Shown here one piece after another: positions 18,172 through 27,813 of a stretch of DNA of 64,000 nucleotides. Both the position numbers and the translations under genes were made by a program. Positions within the stretch are counted from its first letter, which is position 1. The number at the start of each line of letters is the position of its first letter. The notes under the pieces were generated by a model. It saw only the letters and a program-made list of their open reading frames with translations, made no database searches and was not told the origin of the DNA. Source of the stretch: Sulfurimonas crateris (lineage in GTDB: Bacteria; Campylobacterota; Campylobacteria; Campylobacterales; Sulfurimonadaceae); NCBI RefSeq assembly GCF_005217605.1, contig NZ_SZPX01000001.1, positions 310,001 through 374,000 of the forward strand, written 5' to 3'.

Positions 18172-18921
18172 CTATTTCATAAAAGCGATAAGCGAAGCGG
18201 TAACCGCAACATTTAAAGACTCAACACCGCGGTTCATTGGAATGCTTATAGAGTCGTTGCAGAGTTTTTCAACCTCTTTTGAAACGCCGTCACTCTCGTT
18301 TCCTAGAACAAATATGGACCTATCGCTCTTTTTTATATCGTAGATGCTGTTTTTTGCATGTGAAGAGAGCAGATATATTTTTGTCTCTTTTAGCTCTTTT
18401 AATATCTCATCAAGCGTGTTGCAGTAGTATATTGGAAGTTTAAAAAGCGTTCCCGCACTCGCTTTTATGACAAGCGGAGAGATTTTAGCGCTGCTTTTTT
18501 TAGGAAGAATTATCCCATCTACATAACCGCCTGCACATGAGCGGATAATCATTCCGAGATTTTGAGGATTTTGGATGCTCTCAAGGGCAAGGAGTTTAAA
18601 GCTTTTGAGGTTTTTTATCTCATTTGCGCTTTGGTATGATGAAGCGATAATGTCTATTGCCACTCCTTGGTCCTGTTTGGCGTTTTTGCTGATGCGGCTC
18701 AGAGCATTTTTGTCGTGGTAGGCTACTTCTATGCCTCTTTTTTTTGCAAGCCCTAAAATGGTCTCTACCGCACCGTCAGGCTTGTTTGAATTTGACATGT
18801 GGAGTTTGTGTATTGCGATATTATCATCCTGCAAAACTTCTATAACGACATTTCTGCCATAGAGCGTGATTATCTTCTCAAAATATGCTTTTTTGTTTTT
18901 GTACTCTTGTGAATCTTCCAA
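18172..18921 (-). CDS. TrmH/SpoU-family RNA 2'-O-methyltransferase
   Basis: 249 aa. An N-terminal substrate-binding domain (RNVVIEVLQDDNIAIHKLHM) is followed by the SpoU knot: ALESIQNPQNLGMIIRSC, FVLGNESDGVSKEV and SIPMNRGVESLNVAVTASL, the three SAM/trefoil motifs. It is probably RlmB-like (23S G2251) or a tRNA Gm methylase. Start set at TTG 18921 because AAAAGGG lies 5 nt upstream and a TAAAAT -10 box lies at 18948-18953; an open frame extending to 18999 runs through that promoter. Confidence 0.82.
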   Translation of the reverse strand: MEDSQEYKNKKAYFEKIITLYGRNVVIEVLQDDNIAIHKLHMSNSNKPDGAVETILGLAKKRGIEVAYHDKNALSRISKNAKQDQGVAIDIIASSYQSANEIKNLKSFKLLALESIQNPQNLGMIIRSCAGGYVDGIILPKKSSAKISPLVIKASAGTLFKLPIYYCNTLDEILKELKETKIYLLSSHAKNSIYDIKKSDRSIFVLGNESDGVSKEVEKLCNDSISIPMNRGVESLNVAVTASLIAFMK

Positions 18922-19052
18922 AATCACCCTTTTGTTTATATGATGGAATTTTACACTATTTTGTTTTATTGAAAGTAAAAAAAAGTAACTACACGACAAG
19001 AAGCATATATTTCAAAAAATTATAGTACACTTAAGAAAAATCGGAGAGCTTG

Positions 19053-19664
19053 ATGGATAGTAGAATAGATGAGATAGCCGCGCAAATAAAAACTCTTGAA
19101 GATGAACTTATGGCGGAGCTTAGAAAAAAGCAGGATGAGTTTTTTTACACGCTTGAGGATAAGAAGGTCAAGTTTCAAGAGAGTGTTATAGATGAAGGAA
19201 GAGCAAAGATTGTAAGTTCCATAAAGTATCTCTCCTCCTTTCCTGTTTTGGCAGTTTTAACGATACCGTTTATCTGGTCGATGATGATCCCTGCGCTTCT
19301 TGTCGACATCTTTGTTACTATCTTTCAAACAGCCTGTTTTCCTATATACAAGATACCAAAAGTCAAAAGAAGTGATTATGTAATGATGGATAGACACAAT
19401 CTATTTTATCTTGACAGAGTTGAGAAGATAAACTGTTTGTATTGCGAGTATTTTAACGGTGTGATAGGCTATACAAGAGAGATAGCAGCCAGAACAGAGC
19501 AGTTTTGGTGTCCTATAAAACACTCAAAACCTCAAAAAGATATGCACTCAAGATATGAGAAGTTTTTTGATTTTGGAGATTTTCAAAGGTATAGAAAAGA
19601 GCTAAAGGAGAGAAGATCTGATTTTAAAGATCTGCAAGAGGAGACAGAAGCAACTAAATCTTAA
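19053..19664 (+). CDS. Conserved membrane protein of unknown function
   Basis: 203 aa. A coiled-coil N-terminus (about 1-50, [23 protein letters not shown]) leads to two hydrophobic segments (about 58-100). A soluble part then carries CLYC and a later Cys (FWCPIKH), possibly a metal or disulfide site, and the tail is charged. GGAG precedes ATG 19053. Twenty nt before the copper ATPase gene, possibly an operon. No function recognised. Confidence 0.65.
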   Translation: MDSRIDEIAAQIKTLEDELMAELRKKQDEFFYTLEDKKVKFQESVIDEGRAKIVSSIKYLSSFPVLAVLTIPFIWSMMIPALLVDIFVTIFQTACFPIYKIPKVKRSDYVMMDRHNLFYLDRVEKINCLYCEYFNGVIGYTREIAARTEQFWCPIKHSKPQKDMHSRYEKFFDFGDFQRYRKELKERRSDFKDLQEETEATKS

Positions 19665-19684
19665 TTAATAAGGATGGCAGCAAT

Positions 19685-21823
19685 ATGGAAAGTATAGATA
19701 CTGAATTAACCGAGTACACATGTCCGATGCATCCGGAAGTGGTGCAAAACGAGCCGGGTTCCTGCCCGAAGTGCGGCATGGCGCTTGAGCCTGTTGTAGC
19801 AAAAGCAGCAGAAGAGAAAAATGAAGAACTCATCGATATGAGCCGCCGTTTTTGGATCAGTGCCGCACTTACCCTTCCTCTCTTTATTTTAGCAATGACA
19901 GCCGACATGATGCCTTCACTTCTGCCTGATGGTTTAAGCATGAAACTGGTTCAATATATAGAGTTTTTTCTAGCCACTCCTGTCGTTTTGTGGGGTGGAT
20001 GGCCCTTTTTTGTTAAAGGGTACAACTCTCTTAGAACAATGAACTTAAATATGTTCACTCTTATCGCACTCGGAGTTTTGGCTGCATGGCTTTACAGCAT
20101 GGCCGCACTTTTTATGCCCAATCTGTTTCCGCAGATGATGCACACGGCTGATGGTCTGGTTCATGTCTATTTTGAAGCCTCCGCCGTCATCACGACGCTT
20201 GTTCTTCTTGGTCAAGTACTTGAACTGCGCGCCCGTTCTCAAACAAACAGTGCTATTAAGCTGCTGCTGGAACTGGCTCCAAACAAGGCGCGGGTTGTTC
20301 AAGAGGATGGAAGCGAAGAGGATATGCCAATAGAGCATATAAAAGTCGGAGATATTTTGCGTATTCGTCCAGGTGAAAAAGTGCCAGTTGACGGAGTAGT
20401 GATAGAGGGCAAGAGCAATGTGGATGAGTCAATGGTCACAGGCGAGCCCCTTAGCGTTGCCAAATTTAAAGGCGAGAGCGTTATAGGCGCCACTCTAAAC
20501 GCAAACGGTACGCTTCTTGTGCAAGCCCAAAAGGTTGGTTCAGAGACACTTCTTTCACAGATCATAGAGATGGTATCACATGCACAACGCTCACGCGCAC
20601 CCATACAAAAACTTGCAGATATCGTTGCAAGTTACTTTGTTCCTGCCGTCGTTCTTATCGCGCTTGTTACGTTTGTTGCGTGGTGGATATTCGGACCCGA
20701 GCCGAAACTTGCATTTGCAGTTGTAGGAGCCGTATCGGTTTTGATCATTGCATGTCCGTGCGCACTGGGTCTTGCTACGCCTATCTCTATAATGGTCGCA
20801 ACAGGAAGAGGCGCTATGGCGGGAGTATTGATTAAAGATGCCCAAGCACTGGAGACTATGGAGAAGGTGGATACTTTGGTGGTGGATAAAACCGGTACGC
20901 TTACGGAGGGTAAACCTAAGCTTATCTCAGTATATGCAGAAGATGGATTTAGCGAGGATGAGCTGCTGCTTCTGGCTGCAAGCTTAGAGCGGGCAAGTGA
21001 ACATCCATTGGCAGATGCTATTGTAGAGGGTGCAAAAGAGAGAGGTGTTGAGCTTAAGAAAGCCGATGAGTTTGAGACCATAAACGGAATGGGCATTACA
21101 GGTAATGTAAATGGGCGCAGAGTTGCAGTTGGAAACACAAAACTATTTGAGAAATTGGGTATAGAGAGCAGTAGGCTCTCGGATAGAGTTACTATAGAGA
21201 GAAGTGAGGGCAGAATTGTTATATTAGTTGCAATTGATTCAAAGGCCGCAGGATTTATCGCTGTCGCAGACCCTATAAAAGCTTCCAGTGCAAAAGCTAT
21301 CCAAGATCTACATAGCAAGGGAATAAGAGTAGTAATGCTTACAGGCGATAATCGTGCGACAGCAGAGATTGTGGCAAAACAATTGGGTATAGATGAGGTT
21401 CATGCAGAGGTGTTGCCGCAGGAAAAGGCCGATGTAATCAAAGAACTTCAATCTCATGGACATATTGTGGCAATGGCGGGTGATGGCATAAATGATGCTC
21501 CTGCACTTGCCCTCTCTAATGTAGGTATCGCTATGGGAACAGGTACGGATATCGCAATGCACAGCGCAGACATAACATTGGTAAAGGGTGATCTGCGTGG
21601 TATTGTCAGAGCCAGAGCATTAAGCAGAGCGACTATGCGAAACATCAGGCAGAACCTCTTTTTTGCCTTCTTTTACAACTCAGTAGGAATTCCTATTGCG
21701 GCAGGAGTGCTTTATCCGTTTTTAGGTCTGCTGCTCTCTCCGATGATAGCAGCAGCGGCGATGAGCTTTAGCTCGGTATCGGTCATAGCAAACTCTTTAA
21801 GGTTGAGAAAAACAGAGTTATAG
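19685..21823 (+). CDS. copA: Copper-exporting P1B-type ATPase (CopA-like)
   Basis: 712 aa. The N-terminus is a short heavy-metal-binding domain (YTCPMHPEV...[12 protein letters not shown]) instead of a GMTCxxC ferredoxin-like domain. Then come eight membrane segments, the CPC metal site (C357-P-C359), DKTGTLTEG with phosphorylated D401, SEHPLADA, and [12 protein letters not shown]7 YN and TM8 M-x2-SS match Cu(+) pumps. Exports copper across the inner membrane. Ends 6 nt into the convergent yaaA. The TonB receptor at 60472 carries copper motifs too. Confidence 0.92.
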   Translation: MESIDTELTEYTCPMHPEVVQNEPGSCPKCGMALEPVVAKAAEEKNEELIDMSRRFWISAALTLPLFILAMTADMMPSLLPDGLSMKLVQYIEFFLATPVVLWGGWPFFVKGYNSLRTMNLNMFTLIALGVLAAWLYSMAALFMPNLFPQMMHTADGLVHVYFEASAVITTLVLLGQVLELRARSQTNSAIKLLLELAPNKARVVQEDGSEEDMPIEHIKVGDILRIRPGEKVPVDGVVIEGKSNVDESMVTGEPLSVAKFKGESVIGATLNANGTLLVQAQKVGSETLLSQIIEMVSHAQRSRAPIQKLADIVASYFVPAVVLIALVTFVAWWIFGPEPKLAFAVVGAVSVLIIACPCALGLATPISIMVATGRGAMAGVLIKDAQALETMEKVDTLVVDKTGTLTEGKPKLISVYAEDGFSEDELLLLAASLERASEHPLADAIVEGAKERGVELKKADEFETINGMGITGNVNGRRVAVGNTKLFEKLGIESSRLSDRVTIERSEGRIVILVAIDSKAAGFIAVADPIKASSAKAIQDLHSKGIRVVMLTGDNRATAEIVAKQLGIDEVHAEVLPQEKADVIKELQSHGHIVAMAGDGINDAPALALSNVGIAMGTGTDIAMHSADITLVKGDLRGIVRARALSRATMRNIRQNLFFAFFYNSVGIPIAAGVLYPFLGLLLSPMIAAAAMSFSSVSVIANSLRLRKTEL

Positions 21824-22549
21824 ATGTGTGATATTGTAAACGATCTCGGTTTTGTTCTTTATGACCTTGATCTCTTCAACGCTTAGTCCATCTATCTCTA
21901 ATGCCATAAACTCTTCTCTGGAGTTTATGCCGTTTTGCGCAACTGCACGAAGAACCAAACCTCTGTAGGCCTTTGCCCAGTGGCTCACCGTCTTGCCACC
22001 TTTTAAAAACTTCAGAGTTGTGTAGGGCTTTTTAACTTCGTAAAATTTGTCATAGTATCCTGCGCGCAGATCCAGTATCTCACAGTTCGCAAGATATAGG
22101 TCGAGCTGATACGAGAATCTGTCCTTATAAAATTTATCCGGCACAAAACTGCCTATATTGTTTCCCTGTTTTACTTTGTAGTTTGCTATTGTGTCTCCTC
22201 CTAGCAGAGGGCCGTAAAGGTTTGAGAATATAATAGTGTTTGATTTTGCCAGCTCCTTTGCTTCACTTTTAAGTGAATCAAAATCAAGATACTCATAAGC
22301 TACGCCGTCATATCGCTCGATCGCGGACATAAGGCCAGAGTTGAAGATATCGCAGATATATGGCTCGCAGTCGCTGAATTTTTTAAAACCAAAGAGCTCT
22401 TTTATGGCTTCTGCATCAGCGCTGTTAACAATCTTGTTATATTCATTCAATATCTCTTCTCTGGCACTATTTGAACCGAGCAGTTCATTTTTTGACTCAT
22501 TACCTCCGGTTTTTTTGCTCTCAGCAGGTGAAAATAGTATTTTTAACAT
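21818..22549 (-). CDS. yaaA: YaaA-family peroxide stress protein
   Basis: 243 aa, DUF328/UPF0246. Seen: [12 protein letters not shown] at the start, [23 protein letters not shown], and [13 protein letters not shown] in the conserved core. In E. coli YaaA lowers free intracellular iron during peroxide stress and binds DNA. Overlaps the convergent copA end by 6 nt. Cytoplasmic. Confidence 0.85.
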   Translation of the reverse strand: MLKILFSPAESKKTGGNESKNELLGSNSAREEILNEYNKIVNSADAEAIKELFGFKKFSDCEPYICDIFNSGLMSAIERYDGVAYEYLDFDSLKSEAKELAKSNTIIFSNLYGPLLGGDTIANYKVKQGNNIGSFVPDKFYKDRFSYQLDLYLANCEILDLRAGYYDKFYEVKKPYTTLKFLKGGKTVSHWAKAYRGLVLRAVAQNGINSREEFMALEIDGLSVEEIKVIKNKTEIVYNITHL

Positions 22550-22652
22550 CTAAAAGGGACCTTTGCAATATAGATAAACTAGAAAAATATGAGAAAATAA
22601 TAGCCAATTTTACCTAAAGAGTGAGATATGATAAATTTTTAGTAAAAAACTC

Positions 22653-22681
22653 TTGACATTGAAAATATATTGCACTATAAT
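22653..22681 (+). promoter_or_regulatory. Strong sigma-70 promoter for the tRNA/tuf cluster
   Basis: TTGACA (22653-22658), a 17-nt spacer and TATAAT (22676-22681): a perfect consensus and the only one with a good -35 that I found in the window. It is followed 17 nt later by tRNA-Thr. Confidence 0.85.
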
Positions 22682-22698
22682 TCTGGCTCAAATTCGAT

Positions 22699-22775
22699 GC
22701 CGACATAGCTCAGTTGGCTAGAGCAGCTGATTTGTAATCAGCAGGCCCGGGGTTCAAATCCTCGTGTCGGCACCA
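22699..22775 (+). tRNA. tRNA-Thr (anticodon TGT)
   Basis: 77 nt including encoded CCA. Acceptor GCCGACA/TGTCGGC pairs perfectly, anticodon stem CTGAT-ATCAG with TGT, and T-loop GGTTCAAATC. First of a row of tRNAs before tuf. Confidence 0.95.
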
Positions 22776-22819
22776 TTGAATTTTGAATATTAGAAACAGT
22801 GTTAGACCGGATATATTCT

Positions 22820-22904
22820 GGTGAGATAGTCAAGTGGCCAACGACGGCGGACTGTAAATCCGCTCCCTACGGGTTCAGAGGTTCGACTCCTCTTCTCACC
22901 ACCA
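22820..22904 (+). tRNA. tRNA-Tyr (anticodon GTA)
   Basis: 85 nt with the long variable arm expected for bacterial tRNA-Tyr. Acceptor GGTGAGA/TCTCACC is perfect, anticodon GTA is at 22854-22856, and CCA is encoded. Confidence 0.95.
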
Positions 22905-22918
22905 TTTCAATGGCACAT

Positions 22919-22995
22919 GCGGGCGTAGCTCAGTTGGCTAGAGCGTCAGCCTTCCAAGCTGAGGGTCGAGGGTTCGAGTCCCTTCACCCGCTCCA
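22919..22995 (+). tRNA. tRNA-Gly (anticodon TCC)
   Basis: 77 nt. Anticodon TCC at 22953-22955, T-arm GGGTTCGAGTCCC, CCA encoded. The acceptor stem has one C6-A67 mismatch. Confidence 0.93.
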
Positions 22996-23171
22996 TTGAA
23001 GATTCTGGAAGCTGAAGTACAAATTCAACCTACTTCATACTTTTAATGTTTTGTATATTATATAGTTAATATATATTTACATACTTATCTACACAAAATT
23101 TACTGATATTTAAAATATTTTAAAAATTATGCAATTATTGCTTTGTTTTAGTCAGGCTATATTTATTTTAT

Positions 23172-23246
<75 letters not shown>

Positions 23247-23295
23247 CAGTATAAAGTATAGTTTAAATTTAAGCAATAATTGAATAATTTTTGGG

Positions 23296-23301
23296 TACAA
23301 T
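23296..23301 (+). promoter_or_regulatory. -10 box of tuf
   Basis: TACAAT 35 nt before the tuf ATG, followed by GGAGG (23327-23331). It could provide tuf transcription independent of the tRNA promoter. Confidence 0.5.
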
Positions 23302-23336
23302 TCCATTTCTATTCACAAATTAAGTCGGAGGACACT

Positions 23337-24536
23337 ATGGCAAAAGAAAAGTTTGAGCGTAATAAACCGCACGTAAACATTGGTACTATTGGTCACGTAG
23401 ACCACGGTAAAACAACACTGACAGCTGCAATCACTGCAGTACTAGCAGTAACTAACGGTGCAAAAATGATGGATTATGATGCAATCGACAATGCTCCAGA
23501 AGAGCGTGAGCGTGGTATCACAATCGCAACTTCACACGTAGAGTATGAAACAAATAATCGTCACTATGCACACGTTGACTGTCCAGGTCACGCGGACTAC
23601 GTTAAGAACATGATTACTGGTGCTGCTCAGATGGACGGTGCTATTCTTGTTGTTTCTGCAGCAGATGGTCCGATGCCACAGACACGTGAGCACATTCTTC
23701 TTTCTAAGCAAGTTGGTGTTCCTTATATCGTTGTTTTCATGAACAAAGAAGATATGGTTGACGATGAAGAGTTATTAGAGCTAGTTGAGATGGAGATTCG
23801 TGAACTTCTTGACACTTATGACTTCCCGGGTGACGATACTCCAATCGTTGCAGGTTCTGCTCTTAGAGCTCTTGAAGAGGCAAAAACTGGTACTCTTGGA
23901 CCATGGTCAGAAAAAATTCAAAAGCTAATGGCTGAAGTTGATGCATACATCCCTGAGCCGACTCGTGAAACTGATAAAGATTTCTTAATGCCAGTTGAGG
24001 ATGTTTTCTCAATCTCTGGACGTGGTACAGTTGTAACTGGTCGTATCGAACGTGGTATCGTTAAAATAGGTGATACTATTGAAATCGTTGGTATCCGTGA
24101 TACTCAAAAAACTACTGTTACAGGTATTGAGATGTTCCGTAAAGAGATGGATCAAGGTGAAGCAGGCGATAACTGTGGTATTCTTGTTCGTGGTATCGGT
24201 AAAGATGATGTTGAGCGTGGTCAAGTACTTTGTAAGCCGGGTACTATCAATCCTCACACTAAATTTACAGCTGAGATCTACGTACTAAGCAAAGAAGAGG
24301 GTGGTCGTCATACTCCATTCTTTACTAACTACCGTCCACAGTTCTACGTTCGTACTACAGACGTTACAGGTGCAATTTCTCTACCAGAAGGTACTGAGAT
24401 GGTTATGCCAGGTGACAACGTAAGTATTACTGTTGAATTAATTCACCCAATCGCTATGGAAAAAGGTACTAAGTTCGCTATCCGTGAGGGTGGACGTACT
24501 GTTGGTGCTGGTGTTGTAGCTGAGATTCTTGCATAA
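23337..24536 (+). CDS. tuf: Elongation factor Tu
   Basis: 399 aa. GTPase that delivers aminoacyl-tRNA to the ribosome. G-motifs: [17 protein letters not shown] and MNKEDMVDD. The beta-barrel domains end in the conserved [15 protein letters not shown] 23337 follows GGAGG by 5 nt; an in-frame TTG at 23280 overlaps the promoter. Arg codons are mostly CGT. A 9-bp hairpin directly follows the stop. Confidence 0.98.
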   Translation: MAKEKFERNKPHVNIGTIGHVDHGKTTLTAAITAVLAVTNGAKMMDYDAIDNAPEERERGITIATSHVEYETNNRHYAHVDCPGHADYVKNMITGAAQMDGAILVVSAADGPMPQTREHILLSKQVGVPYIVVFMNKEDMVDDEELLELVEMEIRELLDTYDFPGDDTPIVAGSALRALEEAKTGTLGPWSEKIQKLMAEVDAYIPEPTRETDKDFLMPVEDVFSISGRGTVVTGRIERGIVKIGDTIEIVGIRDTQKTTVTGIEMFRKEMDQGEAGDNCGILVRGIGKDDVERGQVLCKPGTINPHTKFTAEIYVLSKEEGGRHTPFFTNYRPQFYVRTTDVTGAISLPEGTEMVMPGDNVSITVELIHPIAMEKGTKFAIREGGRTVGAGVVAEILA

Positions 24537-24554
24537 TTCGGAACTTTCCGAATT
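24535..24554 (+). other. Hairpin between tuf and rpmG
   Basis: AATTCGGAA paired with TTCCGAATT around a 2-nt turn, beginning inside the tuf stop codon. No U-run, so more likely an mRNA processing or stability element than a terminator. Confidence 0.45.
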
Positions 24555-24581
24555 TGCAAAATCCTTTAAAAGGTTAATAAC

Positions 24582-24734
24582 ATGAGAGAAGCAATACATT
24601 TAGGATGTGAGAAGTGTACTCGTCGTAACTACCACACAACTAAAAATAAAAAAACTCACACTGAGAAATTTTCAGTTAAGAAATATTGTAAGTTTTGTCG
24701 TGAACACACAGTTCATAAAGAGATGAAACTCTAA
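24582..24734 (+). CDS. rpmG: 50S ribosomal protein L33
   Basis: 50 aa. Zinc-ribbon form with two CxxC pairs (CEKC and CKFC). AAAAGG lies about 6-10 nt before the ATG. Usual position between tuf and tRNA-Trp/secE. Component of the large subunit near the E site. Confidence 0.95.
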   Translation: MREAIHLGCEKCTRRNYHTTKNKKTHTEKFSVKKYCKFCREHTVHKEMKL

Positions 24735-24786
24735 TATAGTTGCAATTTAAGCTTAAGTCTTTTGACTTGGCTTTTTTGTTATATGC

Positions 24787-24862
24787 AGGCGTATAGCTCC
24801 AATGGTAGAGCACCGGATTCCAAATCCGGGTGTTGGGAGTTCGAGTCTCTCTACGCCTGCCA
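24787..24862 (+). tRNA. tRNA-Trp (anticodon CCA)
   Basis: 76 nt. Acceptor AGGCGTA/TACGCCT, anticodon CCA at 24820-24822, encoded 3' CCA. Usual position between rpmG and secE. Confidence 0.95.
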
Positions 24863-24863
24863 C

Positions 24864-24905
24864 ATTAATTATTTGTAAAGCTTTAGGGCTTTATCTGTAA
24901 TTAAT
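24864..24905 (+). other. Hairpin between tRNA-Trp and secE
   Basis: ATTAATTA (24864-24871) pairs with TAATTAAT (24898-24905), enclosing an AAAGC/GCTTT stem. It probably marks tRNA 3' processing on the polycistronic transcript. Confidence 0.4.
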
Positions 24906-24924
24906 GAGAGCTGGGGAAGTTTAA

Positions 24925-25104
24925 ATGAATCTAGGTACACATATAAGAAATGCGAAAATAGAGCTGAGCAAGGTTATTTTTCCTACAAAAGGTCAAGTAA
25001 AACAAGCTTATATCTCAGTTGTAATAGTTGTCGCTGTTATAGCTGCTTTTTTAGCGTTAATTGATTTAATTATGTCATCAGTTATGTCAGCAATCTTAGG
25101 TTAA
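24925..25104 (+). CDS. secE: Preprotein translocase subunit SecE
   Basis: 59 aa. A short amphipathic N-terminus (IELSKVIFPTKGQVKQ) and one membrane helix (VVIVVAVIAAFLALIDLIM), the typical single-span SecE. Clamps SecY in the SecYEG channel. Lies between tRNA-Trp and nusG, the usual order; GGGGAAG lies upstream of ATG 24925. Confidence 0.93.
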   Translation: MNLGTHIRNAKIELSKVIFPTKGQVKQAYISVVIVVAVIAAFLALIDLIMSSVMSAILG

Positions 25105-25113
25105 GGAGTAGCA

Positions 25114-25656
25114 GTGGAGGAAAAAAAAAGTAATCATCAGTGGTACTCTATACAGACATACGGAAATGAGAGAACTGTCCGTTTAGCAATCTTAAATATG
25201 ATTGAAGAGATGGGACTGCAGGATAGAATAACAGATGTTATCGTTCCTACGGAAGATGTAATAGAGGTAAAAGAGGGAAAGAAAAAGATATCTGAGAGAT
25301 CTCTCTACTCAGGTTATGTTTTTGCAAGAATTGACCTCAATAAGGAGATCCAGCATCTCATACAGACTATACCAAAGGTCTCAGGATTTATCGGTGAAGC
25401 GAATATACCGACACCGCTAAGCGAACATGATATCAATGTGATTCTTGATCGTGTTCAAAACCGTGCGGCACCTAAGCCAAAAGTATTTTTTGACAGTGGT
25501 GAGACTGTACGTATTATTGACGGTCCGTTCGCAAACTTTACGGCAACCGTAGATGAGTATGATTTAGAGCATGGAACTCTAAAGCTTAACGTTTCAATTT
25601 TCGGTAGAGCAACTCCGGTTGATATCTCTTACACGCAAGTTGAAAAGATAATTTAA
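25114..25656 (+). CDS. nusG: Transcription termination/antitermination factor NusG
   Basis: 180 aa. NGN domain (WYSIQTYGNERTVRLAILN...LYSGYVFARIDL) then a C-terminal KOW domain (ETVRIIDGPFANFTATVDEYD). Couples RNA polymerase to Rho and the ribosome. GTG start at 25114 with AAGGAG 5 nt upstream. 9 nt after secE. Confidence 0.96.
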   Translation: MEEKKSNHQWYSIQTYGNERTVRLAILNMIEEMGLQDRITDVIVPTEDVIEVKEGKKKISERSLYSGYVFARIDLNKEIQHLIQTIPKVSGFIGEANIPTPLSEHDINVILDRVQNRAAPKPKVFFDSGETVRIIDGPFANFTATVDEYDLEHGTLKLNVSIFGRATPVDISYTQVEKII

Positions 25657-25663
25657 TTAGGAA

Positions 25664-25768
25664 TAAACTACGCTAACTTTAGATTTTTCTATAAAAATTT
25701 AATGTTAGCGTAGTTTAAAGCGACTAGTCGCGCGAGCATTCTGCTGAAGAAAACTTAGCGTTAGCGTA
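25664..25768. repeat. Ribosomal intergenic element, copy B, with extra inverted repeat
   Basis: The 35-nt block lies at 25734-25768 on the minus strand. Upstream is a separate 14-bp inverted repeat (25664-25677 with 25704-25717) built from the same TACGCTAAC core in both orientations, enclosing 26 nt. It fills the nusG-rplK gap. Confidence 0.75.
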
Positions 25769-25822
25769 GCAAGCTGGACTCTGTTCAGATTGCGTTAAGT
25801 AAAATAATAAAAAGGAAAGAAG

Positions 25823-26248
25823 ATGGCAAAGAAAATATTAGGCTACATCAAGCTGCAAATTGAAGCTGGAAAAGCAACACCTGCACCTCCAGTTGGACCT
25901 GCTCTAGGACAACGTGGTGTTAATATCATGGAATTTACTAAAGCATTTAACGAAAAAACAAAAGATAAGATGGGATTCAAAGTTCCTGTTATTATCACTG
26001 TTTACACAGATAAGAGCTTTACTTTTATTACTAAGCAGCCACCGGCATCTGCACTTTTAATGAATGCTGCAGGACTTAAAAAAGGTTCTGATAACGCACT
26101 TAAGAACAAAGTTGCAAAGATCACTCGTGCGCAGCTAATGGAAGTTGTAGATAGAAAAATCGAAGATTTAAATACTGACGACAAAGATATGGCAGCAAAT
26201 ATTATTGCCGGCTCAGCTCGTTCTATCGGTATAGAGATCGTAGACTAA
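25823..26248 (+). CDS. rplK: 50S ribosomal protein L11
   Basis: 141 aa. Starts with the L11 signature [30 protein letters not shown] and ends with [10 protein letters not shown]. Binds the GTPase-associated centre of 23S rRNA. AAAGGAAAG precedes ATG. First r-protein gene after nusG. Confidence 0.97.
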   Translation: MAKKILGYIKLQIEAGKATPAPPVGPALGQRGVNIMEFTKAFNEKTKDKMGFKVPVIITVYTDKSFTFITKQPPASALLMNAAGLKKGSDNALKNKVAKITRAQLMEVVDRKIEDLNTDDKDMAANIIAGSARSIGIEIVD

Positions 26249-26314
26249 AAATAAAATATCATCGACCACAGTGATATAAAACTTTGTGGCAGAATTTCAC
26301 AGGAGAATTTGATA

Positions 26315-27007
26315 ATGAGTAAAAGATATAAACAACTAATAGAAAAAATTGATACTACAAAAACATACGGTGTTGATGAAGCGTCAAGTGTAGTAAAAAA
26401 TTTGGTAAGTGCTAAGTTCGATGAAACAGTTGAAGTAGCACTTAACTTAAACGTGGATCCTAGACACGCAGACCAGATGATTCGTGGTGCGATCGTACTT
26501 CCTCACGGAACTGGTAAAACTGTTCGTGTTGCAGTTTTTGCTAAAGGTGCTAAGGCAGATGAGGCAAAAGCAGCGGGCGCTGATATAGTTGGAACTGATG
26601 ATTTAGTACAGCAGATCAAAGATGGTATCTTTAACTTTGATATCGTTGTTGCTGCACCTGACTGTATGGGTCTAGTTGGTCAAATCGGTCGTATTCTAGG
26701 GCCAAAAGGTATGATGCCTAACCCTAAAACAGGTACTGTAACTCCAGATGTTGCAACAGCTGTTAAAAATGTAAAGGGCGGTCAGGTAAATTTCCGTGTT
26801 GATAAAAAAGGAAATATACATGCAGGTATCGGTAAAGCTAGTTTTGATGCTGATAAAATAGCAGAGAACCTCTCATCTTTTGTTCAAGCTATCAACAAGC
26901 ATAAGCCATCTTCTGCAAAAGGTCGTTACATCAAAAACGGAGCACTTAGTTTAACTATGAGCCCTGCTATAAAACTTGATGTAATGCAGCTAGCTGATAT
27001 CAAATAA
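26315..27007 (+). CDS. rplA: 50S ribosomal protein L1
   Basis: 230 aa. L1 stalk protein, and in other bacteria translational repressor of rplK-rplA. Seen: VNLRHPDQ-like region as [23 protein letters not shown], and [18 protein letters not shown] 26315 has AGGAG 9 nt upstream; a TTG at 26309 lies too close to it. Confidence 0.96.
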   Translation: MSKRYKQLIEKIDTTKTYGVDEASSVVKNLVSAKFDETVEVALNLNVDPRHADQMIRGAIVLPHGTGKTVRVAVFAKGAKADEAKAAGADIVGTDDLVQQIKDGIFNFDIVVAAPDCMGLVGQIGRILGPKGMMPNPKTGTVTPDVATAVKNVKGGQVNFRVDKKGNIHAGIGKASFDADKIAENLSSFVQAINKHKPSSAKGRYIKNGALSLTMSPAIKLDVMQLADIK

Positions 27008-27020
27008 TTATAGTAATTTT

Positions 27021-27160
27021 TAGTGCTTTATTCGTAAAGCACTATCAAGTTACTACTTTGGTAACTGCATTTTATGGACTGAAGATATAGGAGCGAAAGC
27101 TTAATCTGTCAAATCTGATTTGATACTCCTGTTGAAGTATTGTCTGGAAAGGAGATATTC
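27021..27160 (+). promoter_or_regulatory. Structured leader upstream of rplJ (candidate L10 autoregulatory leader)
   Basis: Begins with a perfect 10-bp stem capped by TTCG (27021-27044), then a second hairpin (27048-27066). A purine-rich stretch GGAGCGAAAGC follows before the rplJ SD (AAAGGAGA). L10(L7/L12) binding to this leader controls rplJL in many bacteria; a covariance-model search would confirm it. The first hairpin may be a 3' end of rplKA mRNA. Confidence 0.5.
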
Positions 27161-27161
27161 T

Positions 27162-27641
27162 ATGACAAAAACACAAAAAGCTGAAATTATTGAAGTACTT
27201 TCAAATGAGTTCAAAGAGGCTCAAAGTGTAATCTTTTGTGATTATAAAGGCCTTAGCGTTTCTAAACTTGAGAGTTTAAGAAAAGCTGCTCGTGCTAAAG
27301 ACGCAAAAGTTCAAGTTGTTAAAAATACTTTGGCAACAATTGCACTAAGCAATGCTGAGCTGACAGGTGTTGAATTAAAAGACACTAACATTTTAGTATG
27401 GGGTTCTGACTCGGTTGCTACTTCTAAAATAGCTGCTGATTTCGCTAAAGATAACGACAAGTTTGTGATTAAGTCTGCTTATGTTGATCGTGCACCTGCT
27501 GATGCTGCTAAAGTTGAAGCGTTTGCTAAACTTCCTGGCCGCGAAGAGCTTCTTGCTATGCTTGCTGCTACTTGGATGGCACCGATTACATGCTTCACGA
27601 TCGGACTTGATGCGTTAAGACAAAAAAAAGAGGAAGCTTAA
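27162..27641 (+). CDS. rplJ: 50S ribosomal protein L10
   Basis: 159 aa. Anchors L7/L12 dimers to the ribosome. Seen: IFCDYKGLSVSKLESLRKAAR and VVKNTLA in the rRNA-binding domain, and a C-terminal helix for L12 binding. ATG 27162 is set by AAAGGAGA 6 nt upstream; the longer frame from 27120 has no SD. Confidence 0.95.
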   Translation: MTKTQKAEIIEVLSNEFKEAQSVIFCDYKGLSVSKLESLRKAARAKDAKVQVVKNTLATIALSNAELTGVELKDTNILVWGSDSVATSKIAADFAKDNDKFVIKSAYVDRAPADAAKVEAFAKLPGREELLAMLAATWMAPITCFTIGLDALRQKKEEA

Positions 27642-27693
27642 TAGCTTTTAACAAAGAGATGATTGAATCATCAATGAAATCGTATTAGTAGAC

Positions 27694-27748
27694 GGGCTTC
27701 CTGCCGAAGGAAACTAAGCGTTAGCGTAGATATCGGAATTACTTCCGA
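27694..27748 (-). repeat. Ribosomal intergenic element, copy C
   Basis: Minus-strand 35-nt block 27694-27728, with a TCGGAA/TTCCGA hairpin (27733-27748) at the position where copies A and D also carry a hairpin. Fills part of the rplJ-rplL gap. Confidence 0.7.
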
Positions 27749-27761
27749 CATCGTAAAAGAT

Positions 27762-27786
27762 AAATGAAGAGGTTCTCTTCATTTTT
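27762..27786 (+). terminator. Attenuator-like hairpin before rplL
   Basis: Ten-bp perfect stem AAATGAAGAG/CTCTTCATTT with a 3-nt loop and TT downstream, 28 nt before the rplL start. It may attenuate or be a processing site that lets rplL be made in excess over rplJ. Confidence 0.55.
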
Positions 27787-27813
27787 ATAAAATAAAAATT
27801 AAGGAGCTATATT

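Noticed and set aside
18922-18999. N-terminal extension of the TrmH-family gene
   Set aside because: Contains the TAAAAT promoter and SD of the shorter start; the residues lack family similarity.
20632-21318. 228-codon antisense frame inside copA
   Set aside because: Composition mirrors the copA codons, with no SD, promoter or recognisable domain; a shadow of the real gene.
22799-22999. Open frame of 66 codons
   Set aside because: It runs straight through tRNA-Tyr and tRNA-Gly, so it is a chance frame.
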